Shown here in pieces: positions 16,966 to 25,907 of a stretch of DNA of 64,000 nucleotides. The position numbers and the translations under genes are program-made. Source of the DNA: Variovorax sp. YR216. GTDB taxonomy: Bacteria; Pseudomonadota; Gammaproteobacteria; Burkholderiales; Burkholderiaceae_C. Location: positions 41,156 through 105,155 of the forward strand of contig NZ_FNRO01000021.1 in NCBI RefSeq assembly GCF_900107745.1. Direction: 5' to 3'. Each line of letters starts with the position of its first letter. Positions within the stretch are counted from its first letter, which is position 1. The notes under the pieces were generated by a model. It did no database searches, had not been told where the DNA came from, and saw only the letters and a list, made by a program, of their open reading frames with translations.

Positions 16966-18147
16966 ATGAGCAAGAAGATCGTCGTGGCGGGCGTCGGCAT
17001 GATCCCGTTCAAGAAGCCGGGCGCCGCCGAGACCTATCCCGTCATGGGCGCGCAGGCCGCGCGCATTGCACTGGCCGATGCGGGCGTGGGCTACGAATCC
17101 ATCCAGCAGGCCTTCGCGAGCTACATCTACGGCGATTCCACCGCTGGCCAGCGCGTGCTGTACGACGTGGGCATGACGGGCATCCCGATCATCAACGTCC
17201 ACAACAACTGCTCCAGCGGTTCCAGTGCGATCTACCTGGCACGCCAGGCCATCGCGGCCGGCGACGTCGACATCGTGCTGGCCGTCGGCTTCGAGCAGAT
17301 GAACCCGGGCGCGCTAGGCTCCAACTTCAACGACCGCCCGAACCCCACCGAGCGTTTCATGCAGCAGTTCGACGAGCTGCTGGGCGGGCAGGACATCCCG
17401 CCTGCGCTGCGCATCTTTGGCGGTGGGGGACTGGAGCACATGCGCCGCTTCGGCACGCCGCTTGAAACCTTCGCGAAGATCCGCGCGAAGGCCAGCCGCC
17501 ACGCGGCCAACAACCCGATGTCGGTGTTCCGCAAGGTGGTGACCACCGAGGAGGTCATGGCCGACCAGGTGCTGTGGCCCGGCGTGATGACGCGGCTGAT
17601 GGCCTGCCCGCCCACCTGCGGCGCGGCGGCCGTCGTGCTGTGCAGCGAGGATTACGCGAAGAAGCACGGTCTCGATGCCCGTGTGTGGATCGCCGCGCAG
17701 GCGCTCACCACCGATGGTCGGGAGACCTTCCAGTCGGGCGACATGCGCGACCTCGCGGGCTTCTCGATGTCGCGTGCTGCGGCGCGCAAGGTGTACGAAG
17801 CGGCCGGCATTGGTGCGGAGGATGTGGACGTGGTCGAGCTGCACGACTGCTTCGCGCACAACGAGCTCATGACCTACGAGGCCCTGGACCTGTGCCCCGA
17901 GGGCGGCGCGCAGAAGTTCGTGGACGACGGCGACAACACCTATGGCGGCAGGTATGTCGTCAACCCATCCGGCGGTCTGCTCTCGAAAGGCCACCCCATC
18001 GGCGCCACCGGCCTCGCCCAGTGCGCGGAGCTGGTGCAGCAACTGCGCGGCAACGCGGGCGAACGGCAGGTGTCGGGCGCGCGCATCGCGCTGCAGCACA
18101 ACGTCGGCATCGGCGGCGCGGCGGTCGTCACGATGTACAGGAACTGA
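16966..18147 (+). CDS. SCP-x-type thiolase / lipid-transfer protein
   Basis: A 393-residue thiolase. C82 sits in VHNNCSSGSSAI, the standard SCP-x nucleophile loop; ELHDCFAHNEL supplies the second motif and GGLLSKGHPIGATG the catalytic His. It would perform thiolytic cleavage of 3-ketoacyl-CoA. A strong ribosome site (AAGGAGA) precedes ATG 16966. With the thiolase at 14534 and the ACAD between them it makes a thiolase-ACAD-thiolase run, suggesting successive rounds on one substrate. Closest known relatives act on branched side chains (SCPx, sterol-degrading Ltp enzymes); the exact substrate is unknown. Confidence 0.9.
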   Translation: MSKKIVVAGVGMIPFKKPGAAETYPVMGAQAARIALADAGVGYESIQQAFASYIYGDSTAGQRVLYDVGMTGIPIINVHNNCSSGSSAIYLARQAIAAGDVDIVLAVGFEQMNPGALGSNFNDRPNPTERFMQQFDELLGGQDIPPALRIFGGGGLEHMRRFGTPLETFAKIRAKASRHAANNPMSVFRKVVTTEEVMADQVLWPGVMTRLMACPPTCGAAAVVLCSEDYAKKHGLDARVWIAAQALTTDGRETFQSGDMRDLAGFSMSRAAARKVYEAAGIGAEDVDVVELHDCFAHNELMTYEALDLCPEGGAQKFVDDGDNTYGGRYVVNPSGGLLSKGHPIGATGLAQCAELVQQLRGNAGERQVSGARIALQHNVGIGGAAVVTMYRN

Positions 18148-18163
18148 AGACAGGGACACGCGC

Positions 18164-19354
18164 ATGGATTTCGATCCCGTTCCCGGCCTGGAGGCCTTTC
18201 GCCTGGAGGTGCGCGAGTTCCTGAAGGGGCTGCCACCGGACCTCATCGACCGTCCGCGCAGCACGCGCTCGACGCCGGCCGATGTGAAGCGCTGGCAACA
18301 GAAGCTGCACGTGCGCGGATGGGCCGCGCCGTATTGGGCCAAGGCCCATGGCGGCACCGGCTGGTCGGTGCAGCAGATGCTGGTCTTCGACGAGGAGTGC
18401 GCGGCCGTCGGTACCCCCTCGCAGGATGGCTTCATGCACAAGCTGCTGGGCCCGCTCCTGAACGAGTTCGCGTCGCCCGAGCAGAAGGCGCAACACCTAC
18501 CGCCGGCCCTGTGCGGCGAGCGGCTGTGGTGCCAAGGCTTCTCCGAACCGGGCTCCGGCTCGGACCTGGCCTCGCTGCGCACCCGCGCGGAGCTCGACGG
18601 CGACCACTACGTCGTCAACGGCCAGAAGATCTGGACCAGCTACGCGCACGAGTCCGACTGGATCTTCCTGCTGGTGCGCACCGATGCCAACGTGAAGAAG
18701 CAGGAAGGCATCAGCTTCTTGCTGGTGGACATGAAGACGCCCGGCATCACGGTGCGACCGATCCGCAGCATCGACGACTTCCATCATCTCAACGAAACCT
18801 TCTTCGACAACGTGCGCGTGCCGGTCGGCAATCGCGTCGGCGAGGAGGGGCAGGGGTGGGCCATCACCAAGTTCCTGCTCAACAACGAGCACGCATCGAC
18901 GGCTGAGCTTCCCGCGCTCAAGCGCTACCTGCGCGTGATCCATCGGCTCGCGGACACGCAGCGCGTGGACGGCCAGCGGCTGCGCGAGCGGCCCGAGTTC
19001 GCGCTGAAGCTCGCGCGGCTCGAAGCCGAGCTGATGGCGATCGACATGCTGGTGCAGCGCGTGGCGGGCCTGGAGATGGAGCATCACCCCGATGCGCTCC
19101 CGCTGGGCTCGATGCTGAAGATCCGGGGCACCGAGCTGCAGCAGAAACTCACCGACTTCCACGTCGAGGCGCTCGGCGACCTTGGCGCGGTGGCCTATCC
19201 GCATCCCGAGCAGGGCACCGAGGTGCAACTGCCGGGGCAGGACACGGCCCGGGGCCTGGCCAACGACATGTTCTTCCGCCGTGCTTCCACGATCTACGGT
19301 GGAACGAGCGAAGTGCAGCGCGGAATCATCGCCAAGCTGCTGTTCCAACTCTGA
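18164..19354 (+). CDS. Acyl-CoA dehydrogenase, alpha-type subunit of a heteromeric pair
   Basis: A 396-residue ACAD with SEPGSGSDLASLRTRAEL and NGQKIWTSYAHESDW in the FAD domain. The position of the medium-chain catalytic Glu reads STIYGGTSEVQRG, so that Glu is Gly. A Glu occurs instead at E242 (FLLNNEHAS), close to the alternative base position of isovaleryl-CoA dehydrogenase. The next gene, 10 bases on, is a shorter, divergent ACAD. Such adjacent pairs in actinobacteria (FadE26/27, FadE28/29) form alpha2beta2 heterotetramers that dehydrogenate steroid side-chain CoAs. By that precedent this is the FAD- and base-bearing alpha partner. A paralogous pair is at 42824-45138. Confidence 0.88.
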   Translation: MDFDPVPGLEAFRLEVREFLKGLPPDLIDRPRSTRSTPADVKRWQQKLHVRGWAAPYWAKAHGGTGWSVQQMLVFDEECAAVGTPSQDGFMHKLLGPLLNEFASPEQKAQHLPPALCGERLWCQGFSEPGSGSDLASLRTRAELDGDHYVVNGQKIWTSYAHESDWIFLLVRTDANVKKQEGISFLLVDMKTPGITVRPIRSIDDFHHLNETFFDNVRVPVGNRVGEEGQGWAITKFLLNNEHASTAELPALKRYLRVIHRLADTQRVDGQRLRERPEFALKLARLEAELMAIDMLVQRVAGLEMEHHPDALPLGSMLKIRGTELQQKLTDFHVEALGDLGAVAYPHPEQGTEVQLPGQDTARGLANDMFFRRASTIYGGTSEVQRGIIAKLLFQL

Positions 19355-19364
19355 GCGACGAACG

Positions 19365-20501
19365 ATGGACTTCAGACTGAACCCGGAGCAGCAGCTCCTG
19401 AAAGACAGCGTGCAGCGCTTCGTCGAGAAGGCCTACGGCTTCGAAGCGCGGGCTGCGATGGTGAAGGCGGGGCAGGGCGGCAGCGCGGCGCATTGGCAGA
19501 CCTTTGCCGAGAACGGATGGCTCGCGGCGGCGCTGCCGGAGGCCTATGGCGGACTGGGCGGATCGCTCATCGACACCGTGATCATTTCCCAGGAGTTCGG
19601 CCGAGGCCTCGCCATCGAACCGTGGCTGGGTTGCGCCGTGCTGGCCGCGCAGACGCTCGTGGCAGGCGGCAGCGCCGCGCAGAAGGACCGCCTGCTGCCG
19701 CTGCTGGCCGACGGCTCGCGGCGCATCGCTCTGGCCTACAGCGAAGCCGAATCGCGTGGCATGCCGGCGCCCGTGTCGTTGCGCGCCGAGCGCCATGGGC
19801 GCGGCTATGTGTTGCACGGCCGGAAGTCACTGGTGCTGGGTGCAAGCCAGGCGGACGAATTCATCGTCTCCGCGATGGTGCCCGGCTCGACCGGCGTCAC
19901 CTTGCTGCTGGTGGATGCGAGAGCGCCGGGCCTGCAATGCCGCGATCTCCCTTTGCACGACGGCAGCCACGCGGCGGAACTGGTGTTCGACGGCGTCGAA
20001 GTCGCTGCCGATGCGGTGCTCGGCGAGCCGGGTGGCGGCCTGCCGGCTTTGCAGGCGGGCCTCGACCACGCCATCGTGGCGCTCTGCGCCGAGCAGGTGG
20101 GCGCGATGGAAAAGGCCATCGAGACCACCGCCGAGTACCTGAAGACGCGCAAGCAGTTCGGCGTGCCGATCGGCGGCTTCCAGGCGCTGCAGCATCGCAT
20201 CTCGGACATGGCGGCCGAGATGGAGCTGGCGCGCTCGATGCTGTTCGCGGCGCTGTCTGCCGTACAGAACCCGCAGGGCGCAGCGCGGCGGCGGACGCTG
20301 TCGGCGGCCAAGGCCTTCGTCGGCCGTGCCGCCAAGGCCGTCTGCGGACAGGCCATTCAACTGCATGGCGGGATCGGCATGACCGAGGAGTACCTCATCG
20401 GTCACTACTTCAAGCGCGCCGTGGTGGCCGACCTGCTGCTCGGCAGCGCCGACCGCCACGAGGCGGCCTGCGCCGCCGCGATCTCAGGCGCAGCGGCCTG
20501 A
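19365..20501 (+). CDS. Acyl-CoA dehydrogenase, beta-type subunit of a heteromeric pair
   Basis: A 378-residue divergent ACAD, same length as its paralogue at 44002. It keeps the overall fold (LPEAYGGLGGSLIDT, YLKTRKQFGVPIGGFQALQ, QLHGGIGMTEEYLIGHYFKR) but ends without the Y-E-G-T-S-x-I-Q helix that holds FAD and the catalytic Glu. This is the pattern of the non-catalytic half in two-gene ACADs, which complete each other's FAD site at the dimer interface. Gap to the alpha gene is only 10 bases, consistent with equal expression. It would feed ETF (genes at 62290 and 63051). Confidence 0.86.
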   Translation: MDFRLNPEQQLLKDSVQRFVEKAYGFEARAAMVKAGQGGSAAHWQTFAENGWLAAALPEAYGGLGGSLIDTVIISQEFGRGLAIEPWLGCAVLAAQTLVAGGSAAQKDRLLPLLADGSRRIALAYSEAESRGMPAPVSLRAERHGRGYVLHGRKSLVLGASQADEFIVSAMVPGSTGVTLLLVDARAPGLQCRDLPLHDGSHAAELVFDGVEVAADAVLGEPGGGLPALQAGLDHAIVALCAEQVGAMEKAIETTAEYLKTRKQFGVPIGGFQALQHRISDMAAEMELARSMLFAALSAVQNPQGAARRRTLSAAKAFVGRAAKAVCGQAIQLHGGIGMTEEYLIGHYFKRAVVADLLLGSADRHEAACAAAISGAAA

Positions 20502-20527
20502 TCCCGGGAACGATGGAAAGCAGACAG

Positions 20528-21643
20528 ATGAACAAGAGCAGGGGCGGGCCGCTGGCCGGCTTGCGCATCCTCGAGATTGCCGGCATCGGTCCGGCGCCCT
20601 TCTGCGGCATGCTGCTCGCGGACCTGGGCGCGGACGTGGTGCTGGTCGACCGGCTGCAGGCCGGCGCCGAGGACATCGATCTCGGCGCCCAGGCCATCAG
20701 CAACCGCGGCAAGCGATCGATCGCGGTCGACCTGAAGACGGCCGACGGCGTGCGGAAGGTGCTCGGGTTGGTCGGGCAGTGCGACGCATTGATCGAGGGC
20801 ATGCGTCCCGGCGTGATGGAGCGGCTGGGCCTGGGGCCGGAGGTATGCCTCGCGCGCAACCCCGGCCTGGTGTACGGCCGCATGACCGGCTGGGGCCAGG
20901 ACGGGCCGCTCGCGCATGCAGCCGGCCACGACATCAACTACATCGGCGTCTCCGGCGCGCTCTGGTATTCGGGGCAGCCCGGCGAGGCGCCGATGGCACC
21001 GCCGAGCCTCGTGGGCGACATCGGCGGTGGTGCGATGTACCTCGCGGTGGGCGTGCTGGCCGGGGTGATGAACGCGCGTGCCACCGGTCGCGGTCAGGTC
21101 GTCGATGCGGCCATCGTCGACGGCAGCGCGCACATGATGAACCTGCTGCTGGCCCTCAAGGCGGGCGGCCAGTTCACCAGCGAGCGCGGCGCGAGCCTGT
21201 TGGATGGCCCGCACTGGTATCGCACCTACCGCTGCGCCGACGGGCGTTTCGTCAGCATCGGCTCGCTGGAGCCGCGCTTCTATCGCATCCTGCTCGACCG
21301 CCTCGGCCTCGCGAACGATCCGGCCTTTGCGAAGCCGCACGACCCTAGCCGCTGGCCGGAACTGCATGCGCGCTTCACGGAGATCTTCGTCACGCGAACG
21401 CGCGATGCGTGGTGCGAACTGCTGGAAGGCAGCGATGCCTGCTTCGCCGCCGTGCTGGACCCGGACGAGGCGGCGCGCCATCCGCACATGGCGCACCGCG
21501 AGGTCTACAGCCATGTCGACGGCGTGCTACAGGCCAACTCGGCGCCGCGCTTCTCCGGCACGCCGGCGTCGCCGCCTGCCGCCGTGCCGCGTCGCGGCGA
21601 ACACACCGAGGCCGTGCTGCGGGAGTGGGGCGCGAGCGCCTGA
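20528..21643 (+). CDS. Alpha-methylacyl-CoA racemase-like CaiB/BaiF protein
   Basis: A 371-residue member of the family III CoA-transferase fold. Unlike true CoA-transferases it carries the racemase signature: H134 in AAGHDINYIG and D164 in LVGDIGGGAM, 30 residues apart like H126/D156 of the mycobacterial racemase MCR. It would invert the alpha-methyl carbon of 2-methylacyl-CoA so that (2S)-specific ACADs can act. Start at ATG 20528 (GGAAAG upstream); ATG 20513 is possible. Its position right after the ACAD pair strongly suggests an alpha-methyl-branched substrate, as in isoprenoid or bile-acid-like side chains. Confidence 0.82.
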   Translation: MNKSRGGPLAGLRILEIAGIGPAPFCGMLLADLGADVVLVDRLQAGAEDIDLGAQAISNRGKRSIAVDLKTADGVRKVLGLVGQCDALIEGMRPGVMERLGLGPEVCLARNPGLVYGRMTGWGQDGPLAHAAGHDINYIGVSGALWYSGQPGEAPMAPPSLVGDIGGGAMYLAVGVLAGVMNARATGRGQVVDAAIVDGSAHMMNLLLALKAGGQFTSERGASLLDGPHWYRTYRCADGRFVSIGSLEPRFYRILLDRLGLANDPAFAKPHDPSRWPELHARFTEIFVTRTRDAWCELLEGSDACFAAVLDPDEAARHPHMAHREVYSHVDGVLQANSAPRFSGTPASPPAAVPRRGEHTEAVLREWGASA

Positions 21644-21681
21644 CTCGCGAGACACACCTCTCATGCCGCGCGAGAACTGCC

Positions 21682-22551
21682 ATGCGCTATGACTCCATCT
21701 TCCGGCGGGGCCTCTTCGACGGCCAGGCGATGGTGGTGACCGGTGGCGGAAGTGGCATCGGCCGTTGCACCGCGCACGAACTGGCCGCACTGGGCGCGCA
21801 GGTGGCCATCGTCGGGCGCAAGGCGGAAAAGCTGGCGAGCGTGGCCGAAGAGCTCGCGGCCGAGGGCGCGGTCGTCTCCACGCATGTGTGCGACATCCGC
21901 GATGAGGCGGCGGTGATCCAGACCGTCGAGGCCGTGCTGGCTCGCCACGGCCGAATCGACGGGCTGGTCAACAACGCCGGCGGCCAGTTTTTCGCACCGC
22001 TCGCGGAGATCTCGACCAACGGCTTCGACGCCGTCGTGCGCAACAACCTCACCGGTGGCTTCATCTTCATGCGCGAGATCTACCGCCGCTGGATGGCGCA
22101 GCACGGCGGCGCCATCGTCAACATGAGCGCGGACATGTGGATGGGCCTGCCCGGCATCGCGCACTCGGGCGCGGCGCGCGCGGCGATGAACTCGCTCACC
22201 GAAAGCGCGGCCTGCGAATGGGCGGCCTCGGGGGTTCGCGTCAACAGCGTCGCGCCCGGAATGATCGCTTCCAGCGGCTTTGACCACTACACGGGGGATG
22301 CGGTCGCCAGCATCCTCGAGCACGCCACCAGGATTCCGGCCCAGCGTTACGGCACCGTGTCTGAAGTGTCGGCGGCCATCGTGTTCCTGCTCTCGCCGGC
22401 GGCGGCCTTCATCACCGGCAGCTGCATCCGCGTGGACGGCGGCGGCCCCAATGCGCGCAGCTCCTGGAAGCTGCAGCCCCATCGCAGGAGCATCCCCTTC
22501 GATGGCTTTCATCTGGACTCGACGCCCCGGTTGCTGAAACAAGGGGCTTGA
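21682..22551 (+). CDS. SDR, peroxisomal trans-2-enoyl-CoA reductase/DECR-like
   Basis: A 289-residue SDR with TGGGSGIG cofactor loop (about 20-27) and NNAGGQFF. Where classical SDRs have Tyr-x3-Lys it reads HSGAARAAM, i.e. S162-x3-R166. This matches the pattern I recall from human PECR (HSGAARAG) and the Ser-x3-Lys of 2,4-dienoyl-CoA reductases, so it is a subfamily trait and not decay. The C-terminal part LSPAAAFITGSCIRVDGG also fits PECR. The expected reaction is NADPH-dependent reduction of a 2-enoyl- or 2,4-dienoyl-CoA, useful for removing double bonds misplaced during beta-oxidation. Lies between the racemase and two CoA ligases. Confidence 0.78.
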   Translation: MRYDSIFRRGLFDGQAMVVTGGGSGIGRCTAHELAALGAQVAIVGRKAEKLASVAEELAAEGAVVSTHVCDIRDEAAVIQTVEAVLARHGRIDGLVNNAGGQFFAPLAEISTNGFDAVVRNNLTGGFIFMREIYRRWMAQHGGAIVNMSADMWMGLPGIAHSGAARAAMNSLTESAACEWAASGVRVNSVAPGMIASSGFDHYTGDAVASILEHATRIPAQRYGTVSEVSAAIVFLLSPAAAFITGSCIRVDGGGPNARSSWKLQPHRRSIPFDGFHLDSTPRLLKQGA

Positions 22552-22575
22552 AACGACAAGAACAGGAGACATACC

Positions 22576-24261
22576 TTGAACCCACAAGACCCGAACACCC
22601 CCGTTCACCGCTTTCTCCACTGGGAGAAGACCCAGCCGGAGGCTGTCTTCTTCACTGAACCGCGCCCGGACGGCAGCGTGGTGGACTTCACCTGGCGGCA
22701 GGTCGGCGACCAGGCCCGGCGGATGGCAGCCCACCTGCGGTCGCTGGGGCTGCCGCCGGGCAGCAGCATCGGGATCGTCGGCAAGAACAGCGCCCACTGG
22801 GTCATGGCCGACCTCGCGATCTGGATGGCGGGGCATGTGTCCGTGCCGATCTACGTGACCATCCATGCGGAGAACGCCCGCTACATCCTCGAACACTGCG
22901 ACATGCGGCTGCTCTTCGTGGGCAAGCTCGACGGCAAGACCGATTCATGGAACGAGATCCGCCGGATCGTGCCGGCCGAGTTGCCTCTGGTGGGCCTGCC
23001 GATGTCGCCCGGCCCCTTGCCGATGCATTGGGATACGTTGGTGGAAAGCCGTGAGCCTCTGCAGGAGGTGCATCTTCCCGGTCCGGGCGATCTGGCCACC
23101 ATCATCTACACCTCCGGGACGACCGGCGTGCCCAAGGGTGTGATGCACAGTTTCGGCGCCATGTGGATGTATTCGAAGCTGTCGGGCGAATATTGCTCGA
23201 TCAGCCCGCGCGACCGCATGCTCTCGTACCTGCCACTGGCACATGCTGCCGAGCGCGCTTTCGTGGAGACGCATGCCATCTGCCAGGGCCTGCACCTCTA
23301 CTTCAACGACTGCCTCGAAACCTTCGCTGCCGACCTGCGGCGCGCGCGGCCCACGCTCTTCATTTCCATGCCGCGGCTGTGGACCAAGTTCTATCAAGGC
23401 GTCTGCGCGAAGCTGCCGCTGCGCAAGCAGAAGCTGCTGTTCGCGCTGCCAGTCGTCTCCGGCCGGGCGAAGAAGAAGATCCTCGAACTGCTCGGGCTCG
23501 ATGCGGTGCGGATCGCCTTCACCGGGTCGGCGCCGCTGCCGGCGGAAATCATCGCCTGGTATCGCCGCCTGGGGCTGGAGCTGCGTGACGTCTACGGCAT
23601 GACGGAGAACTTCTGCCATTCGCACCTGACGCAGCCGGGCAGGGTGCGCCTGGGCTATTGCGGCCAGCCTGCGCCCGGCGTGGACGTGCGCATCGGCGAG
23701 GGCGGCGAGATCCTGATGAAGGGCGCCACCCTGATGCTCGGCTACTACAGGCAGCCGGAACTCACGGCCCAGAGCATGACGCCGGACGGCTACTTCAAGA
23801 CCGGCGATCGCGGCGAGGAGGACGAACTGCGGCGCCTGAAGATCACCGGCCGTGTCAAGGAAATCTTCAAGACCAGCAAGGGCAAGTACGTCGCGCCTGC
23901 GCCCATCGAGAACCGCTTCGCGCACCCGAAGGTGGAGGCGGTGTGCGTGACCGGGCCCGCGCATCCGCAGCCTTTTGCGTTGTTGCTGCTGTCGGCCGAC
24001 GCACGTGGGCAACTCAAGGACTCAGCGGCGCGGGAGGCACTGCTGGCCGAGCTCGACGAGCTGCGCAACATGGTCAACGACGGTCTCGAAGACCATGAGA
24101 AGCTCGACTACGTGGTGGCGGTCGATGAAGCCTGGTCGGTGGACAATGGCTTTCTCACACCGAGCTTCAAGATTCGTCGCAGCGTCATCGAGGATCGCTA
24201 TCTCGCGCGCGCACAGGGCTGGGCGGCGGCCGGGAGGCGGGTGATCGTCGAAGGCGGCTGA
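22576..24261 (+). CDS. AMP-dependent long-chain acyl-CoA synthetase
   Basis: A 561-residue ANL-family ligase starting at TTG 22576 with AGGAG 7 bases upstream. Motifs in order: P-loop IIYTSGTTGVPKG (about 176-188), VYGMTENFCHSH (A5), GYFKTGDRGEED (A7) and GRVKEIFKTSKGKYVAPAPIE (A8). The long linker and the Lys-Gly-Lys-Tyr stretch resemble long-chain/very-long-chain synthetases (FadD15/LACS type). Converts a free acid, ATP and CoA into acyl-CoA, AMP and PPi. It is followed 17 bases later by a second ligase of another subfamily, suggesting two activation steps or two substrates. Confidence 0.88.
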   Translation: MNPQDPNTPVHRFLHWEKTQPEAVFFTEPRPDGSVVDFTWRQVGDQARRMAAHLRSLGLPPGSSIGIVGKNSAHWVMADLAIWMAGHVSVPIYVTIHAENARYILEHCDMRLLFVGKLDGKTDSWNEIRRIVPAELPLVGLPMSPGPLPMHWDTLVESREPLQEVHLPGPGDLATIIYTSGTTGVPKGVMHSFGAMWMYSKLSGEYCSISPRDRMLSYLPLAHAAERAFVETHAICQGLHLYFNDCLETFAADLRRARPTLFISMPRLWTKFYQGVCAKLPLRKQKLLFALPVVSGRAKKKILELLGLDAVRIAFTGSAPLPAEIIAWYRRLGLELRDVYGMTENFCHSHLTQPGRVRLGYCGQPAPGVDVRIGEGGEILMKGATLMLGYYRQPELTAQSMTPDGYFKTGDRGEEDELRRLKITGRVKEIFKTSKGKYVAPAPIENRFAHPKVEAVCVTGPAHPQPFALLLLSADARGQLKDSAAREALLAELDELRNMVNDGLEDHEKLDYVVAVDEAWSVDNGFLTPSFKIRRSVIEDRYLARAQGWAAAGRRVIVEGG

Positions 24262-24278
24262 AGGAAGGGGCAACGCCG

Positions 24279-25847
24279 ATGAGGATCAATTTCGCGCAAT
24301 TGATGGGCCAGCTCGCGCTGCGCCATTCGAACCGTGAAGCGCTCGTCAACATCGAACGACAGCGCCGCTACATCTTCCGCGACCTGCACTCGCTCACCAA
24401 CCGCATCGTGAACATGATGCGCCAGCGGCTGGCGCTGCGCCGCGGCGACGTCTACCTGTGCATCCTGGAGAACGACAACCTCTCGCTGCTGCACACCTGG
24501 ACCGCGCTCAAGGGTGAGGCGGCCGCGGCCTTCACCAACTACCGCGATGCCTTCGACGAGCACGTGTGGCAGGTCGACTTCATCCGCCCCAAGGTCGTCT
24601 TCATCGAGAACACGCTGATCGAGCGCTACCATGGCCTGCTGCGCGAGCGCGGCATCACGGTGGTGTGCATGGACCGTCCCGATGCGCCGCGCGACGGGCT
24701 GCTGCACTTCTGGGATCTGCTCGAGGACATCTCCGATGACGACCCCGGCATCGAGAGCGAGACGACGAAGGACATCCTCGTTTACCGTTTCACCGGAGGC
24801 ACCACGGGCCGGTCCAAGTGCGCGCAGTACACGATGGACAACTGGCTCGCCTGCCGCGATTCGTACTACGCCGAGGACGAGCAGGTCTACGAGGCCGACA
24901 CCCGCTTCCTGCACATGGCACCCATCAGCCATGGCTCCGGCCTGGGCCTTCTTCCGACGCTCTTTCGCGGCGGCTGCACCGTGACGCAGAACGTGCCCGA
25001 TCTCAAGACCTGGTGTCGCAACCTGGAAGCGGAACGGATCACCATGGCGATGCTCGTGCCGACCCTGTTGTACTGGCTGCTCGACATGCCAGAGGCCAGC
25101 AGCCACGATCTCTCCCGCCTCCGCACGGTGTGGTACGGCGCGGCGCCGATGAGTCCCGCCAAGCTCAGGCAGCTGCAGTCGCGCTTTGGCAACATCTTCC
25201 TGCAGGTCTATGGCGCGACCGAGTGCCTGCAGCCCGTGACCACGCTCTACAAGCGCGACCACGTCGACGCCGACGCGAAACGGCTGGCATCGGCCGGGCG
25301 CGTGGCGATCACTGCCGAAGTAAGGGTGATGGACGAGGAAGGGCAGCCTCTGCCCTGCGGGCAGACGGGCGAGGTGTGGCTGCGTTCGCGGGCGACCATC
25401 TCGGGCTACTACGGCAATCCGGAGGCGACCGCCGCGGAGTTCGGCAACGGCTTCTGGAAGTCCGGCGATCTCGGCTACCTCGACGAGGAGGGCTATCTCT
25501 ACATCGTCGACCGCAAGAAGGACATGATCATCACCGGCGGCTTCAACGTGTATGCCATCGAGGTCGAGTCGGTGCTCGATGCGCACCCCGCCGTGGCGAT
25601 GTCCGCCGTGGTCGGCGTTCCGCACGAGGCGTGGGGCGAAGCGGTCCATGCCGAGGTGGTGCTCCGAGCCGGAAGCCGCACGAGCGCCGATGAACTGATC
25701 GAACACGTCAAGGGCCGCATCGGCCGCTTCAAGGCCCCCAAGACGGTGAGCTTCGTGGAGAGCCTGCCGCTGAGCGTGGCGGGCAAGGTGCTGCGCCGCC
25801 AGGTGCGCGAGAAGTACTGGAAGGATCGATCCCGCCGTGTGGGCTGA
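24279..25847 (+). CDS. AMP-dependent acyl-CoA synthetase (FadD/medium-chain type)
   Basis: A 522-residue ANL ligase. Motifs: VYRFTGGTTGRSKCAQYT (P-loop variant with FTGG for YTSG), QVYGATECLQP (A5), FWKSGDLGYLDEEGYLYIVD (A7), RKKDMIITGGFNVYAIEVE (A8) and the C-terminal catalytic Lys in LSVAGKVLRRQ. It would activate an acid to its CoA thioester. The strong AAGGAAGGGG site lies upstream of ATG 24279. Last gene of the catabolic run before the LuxR-type regulator. Chain-length preference is not evident. Confidence 0.88.
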   Translation: MRINFAQLMGQLALRHSNREALVNIERQRRYIFRDLHSLTNRIVNMMRQRLALRRGDVYLCILENDNLSLLHTWTALKGEAAAAFTNYRDAFDEHVWQVDFIRPKVVFIENTLIERYHGLLRERGITVVCMDRPDAPRDGLLHFWDLLEDISDDDPGIESETTKDILVYRFTGGTTGRSKCAQYTMDNWLACRDSYYAEDEQVYEADTRFLHMAPISHGSGLGLLPTLFRGGCTVTQNVPDLKTWCRNLEAERITMAMLVPTLLYWLLDMPEASSHDLSRLRTVWYGAAPMSPAKLRQLQSRFGNIFLQVYGATECLQPVTTLYKRDHVDADAKRLASAGRVAITAEVRVMDEEGQPLPCGQTGEVWLRSRATISGYYGNPEATAAEFGNGFWKSGDLGYLDEEGYLYIVDRKKDMIITGGFNVYAIEVESVLDAHPAVAMSAVVGVPHEAWGEAVHAEVVLRAGSRTSADELIEHVKGRIGRFKAPKTVSFVESLPLSVAGKVLRRQVREKYWKDRSRRVG

Positions 25848-25869
25848 GGAGTGCTTCGCGATATTGCTC

Positions 25870-25886
25870 TCCCGCCCGGGCCGGGA
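25870..25886. repeat. Small inverted repeat before LuxR/MalT-like gene
   Basis: TCCCG and CGGGA flank a CCCGGGC core between the CoA ligase stop (25847) and the regulator start (25908). It lacks a T-tract; it could be a transcription boundary or regulator-binding site. Nothing else is seen in this 60-base gap. Confidence 0.3.
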
Positions 25887-25907
25887 AGCTCTCATACTCG
25901 CTCTCCG

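Noticed and set aside
21682..22551. SDR inactivated by loss of Tyr-x3-Lys
   Set aside because: The HSGAAR form is the pattern of the PECR/DECR group and the rest of the protein is well conserved.
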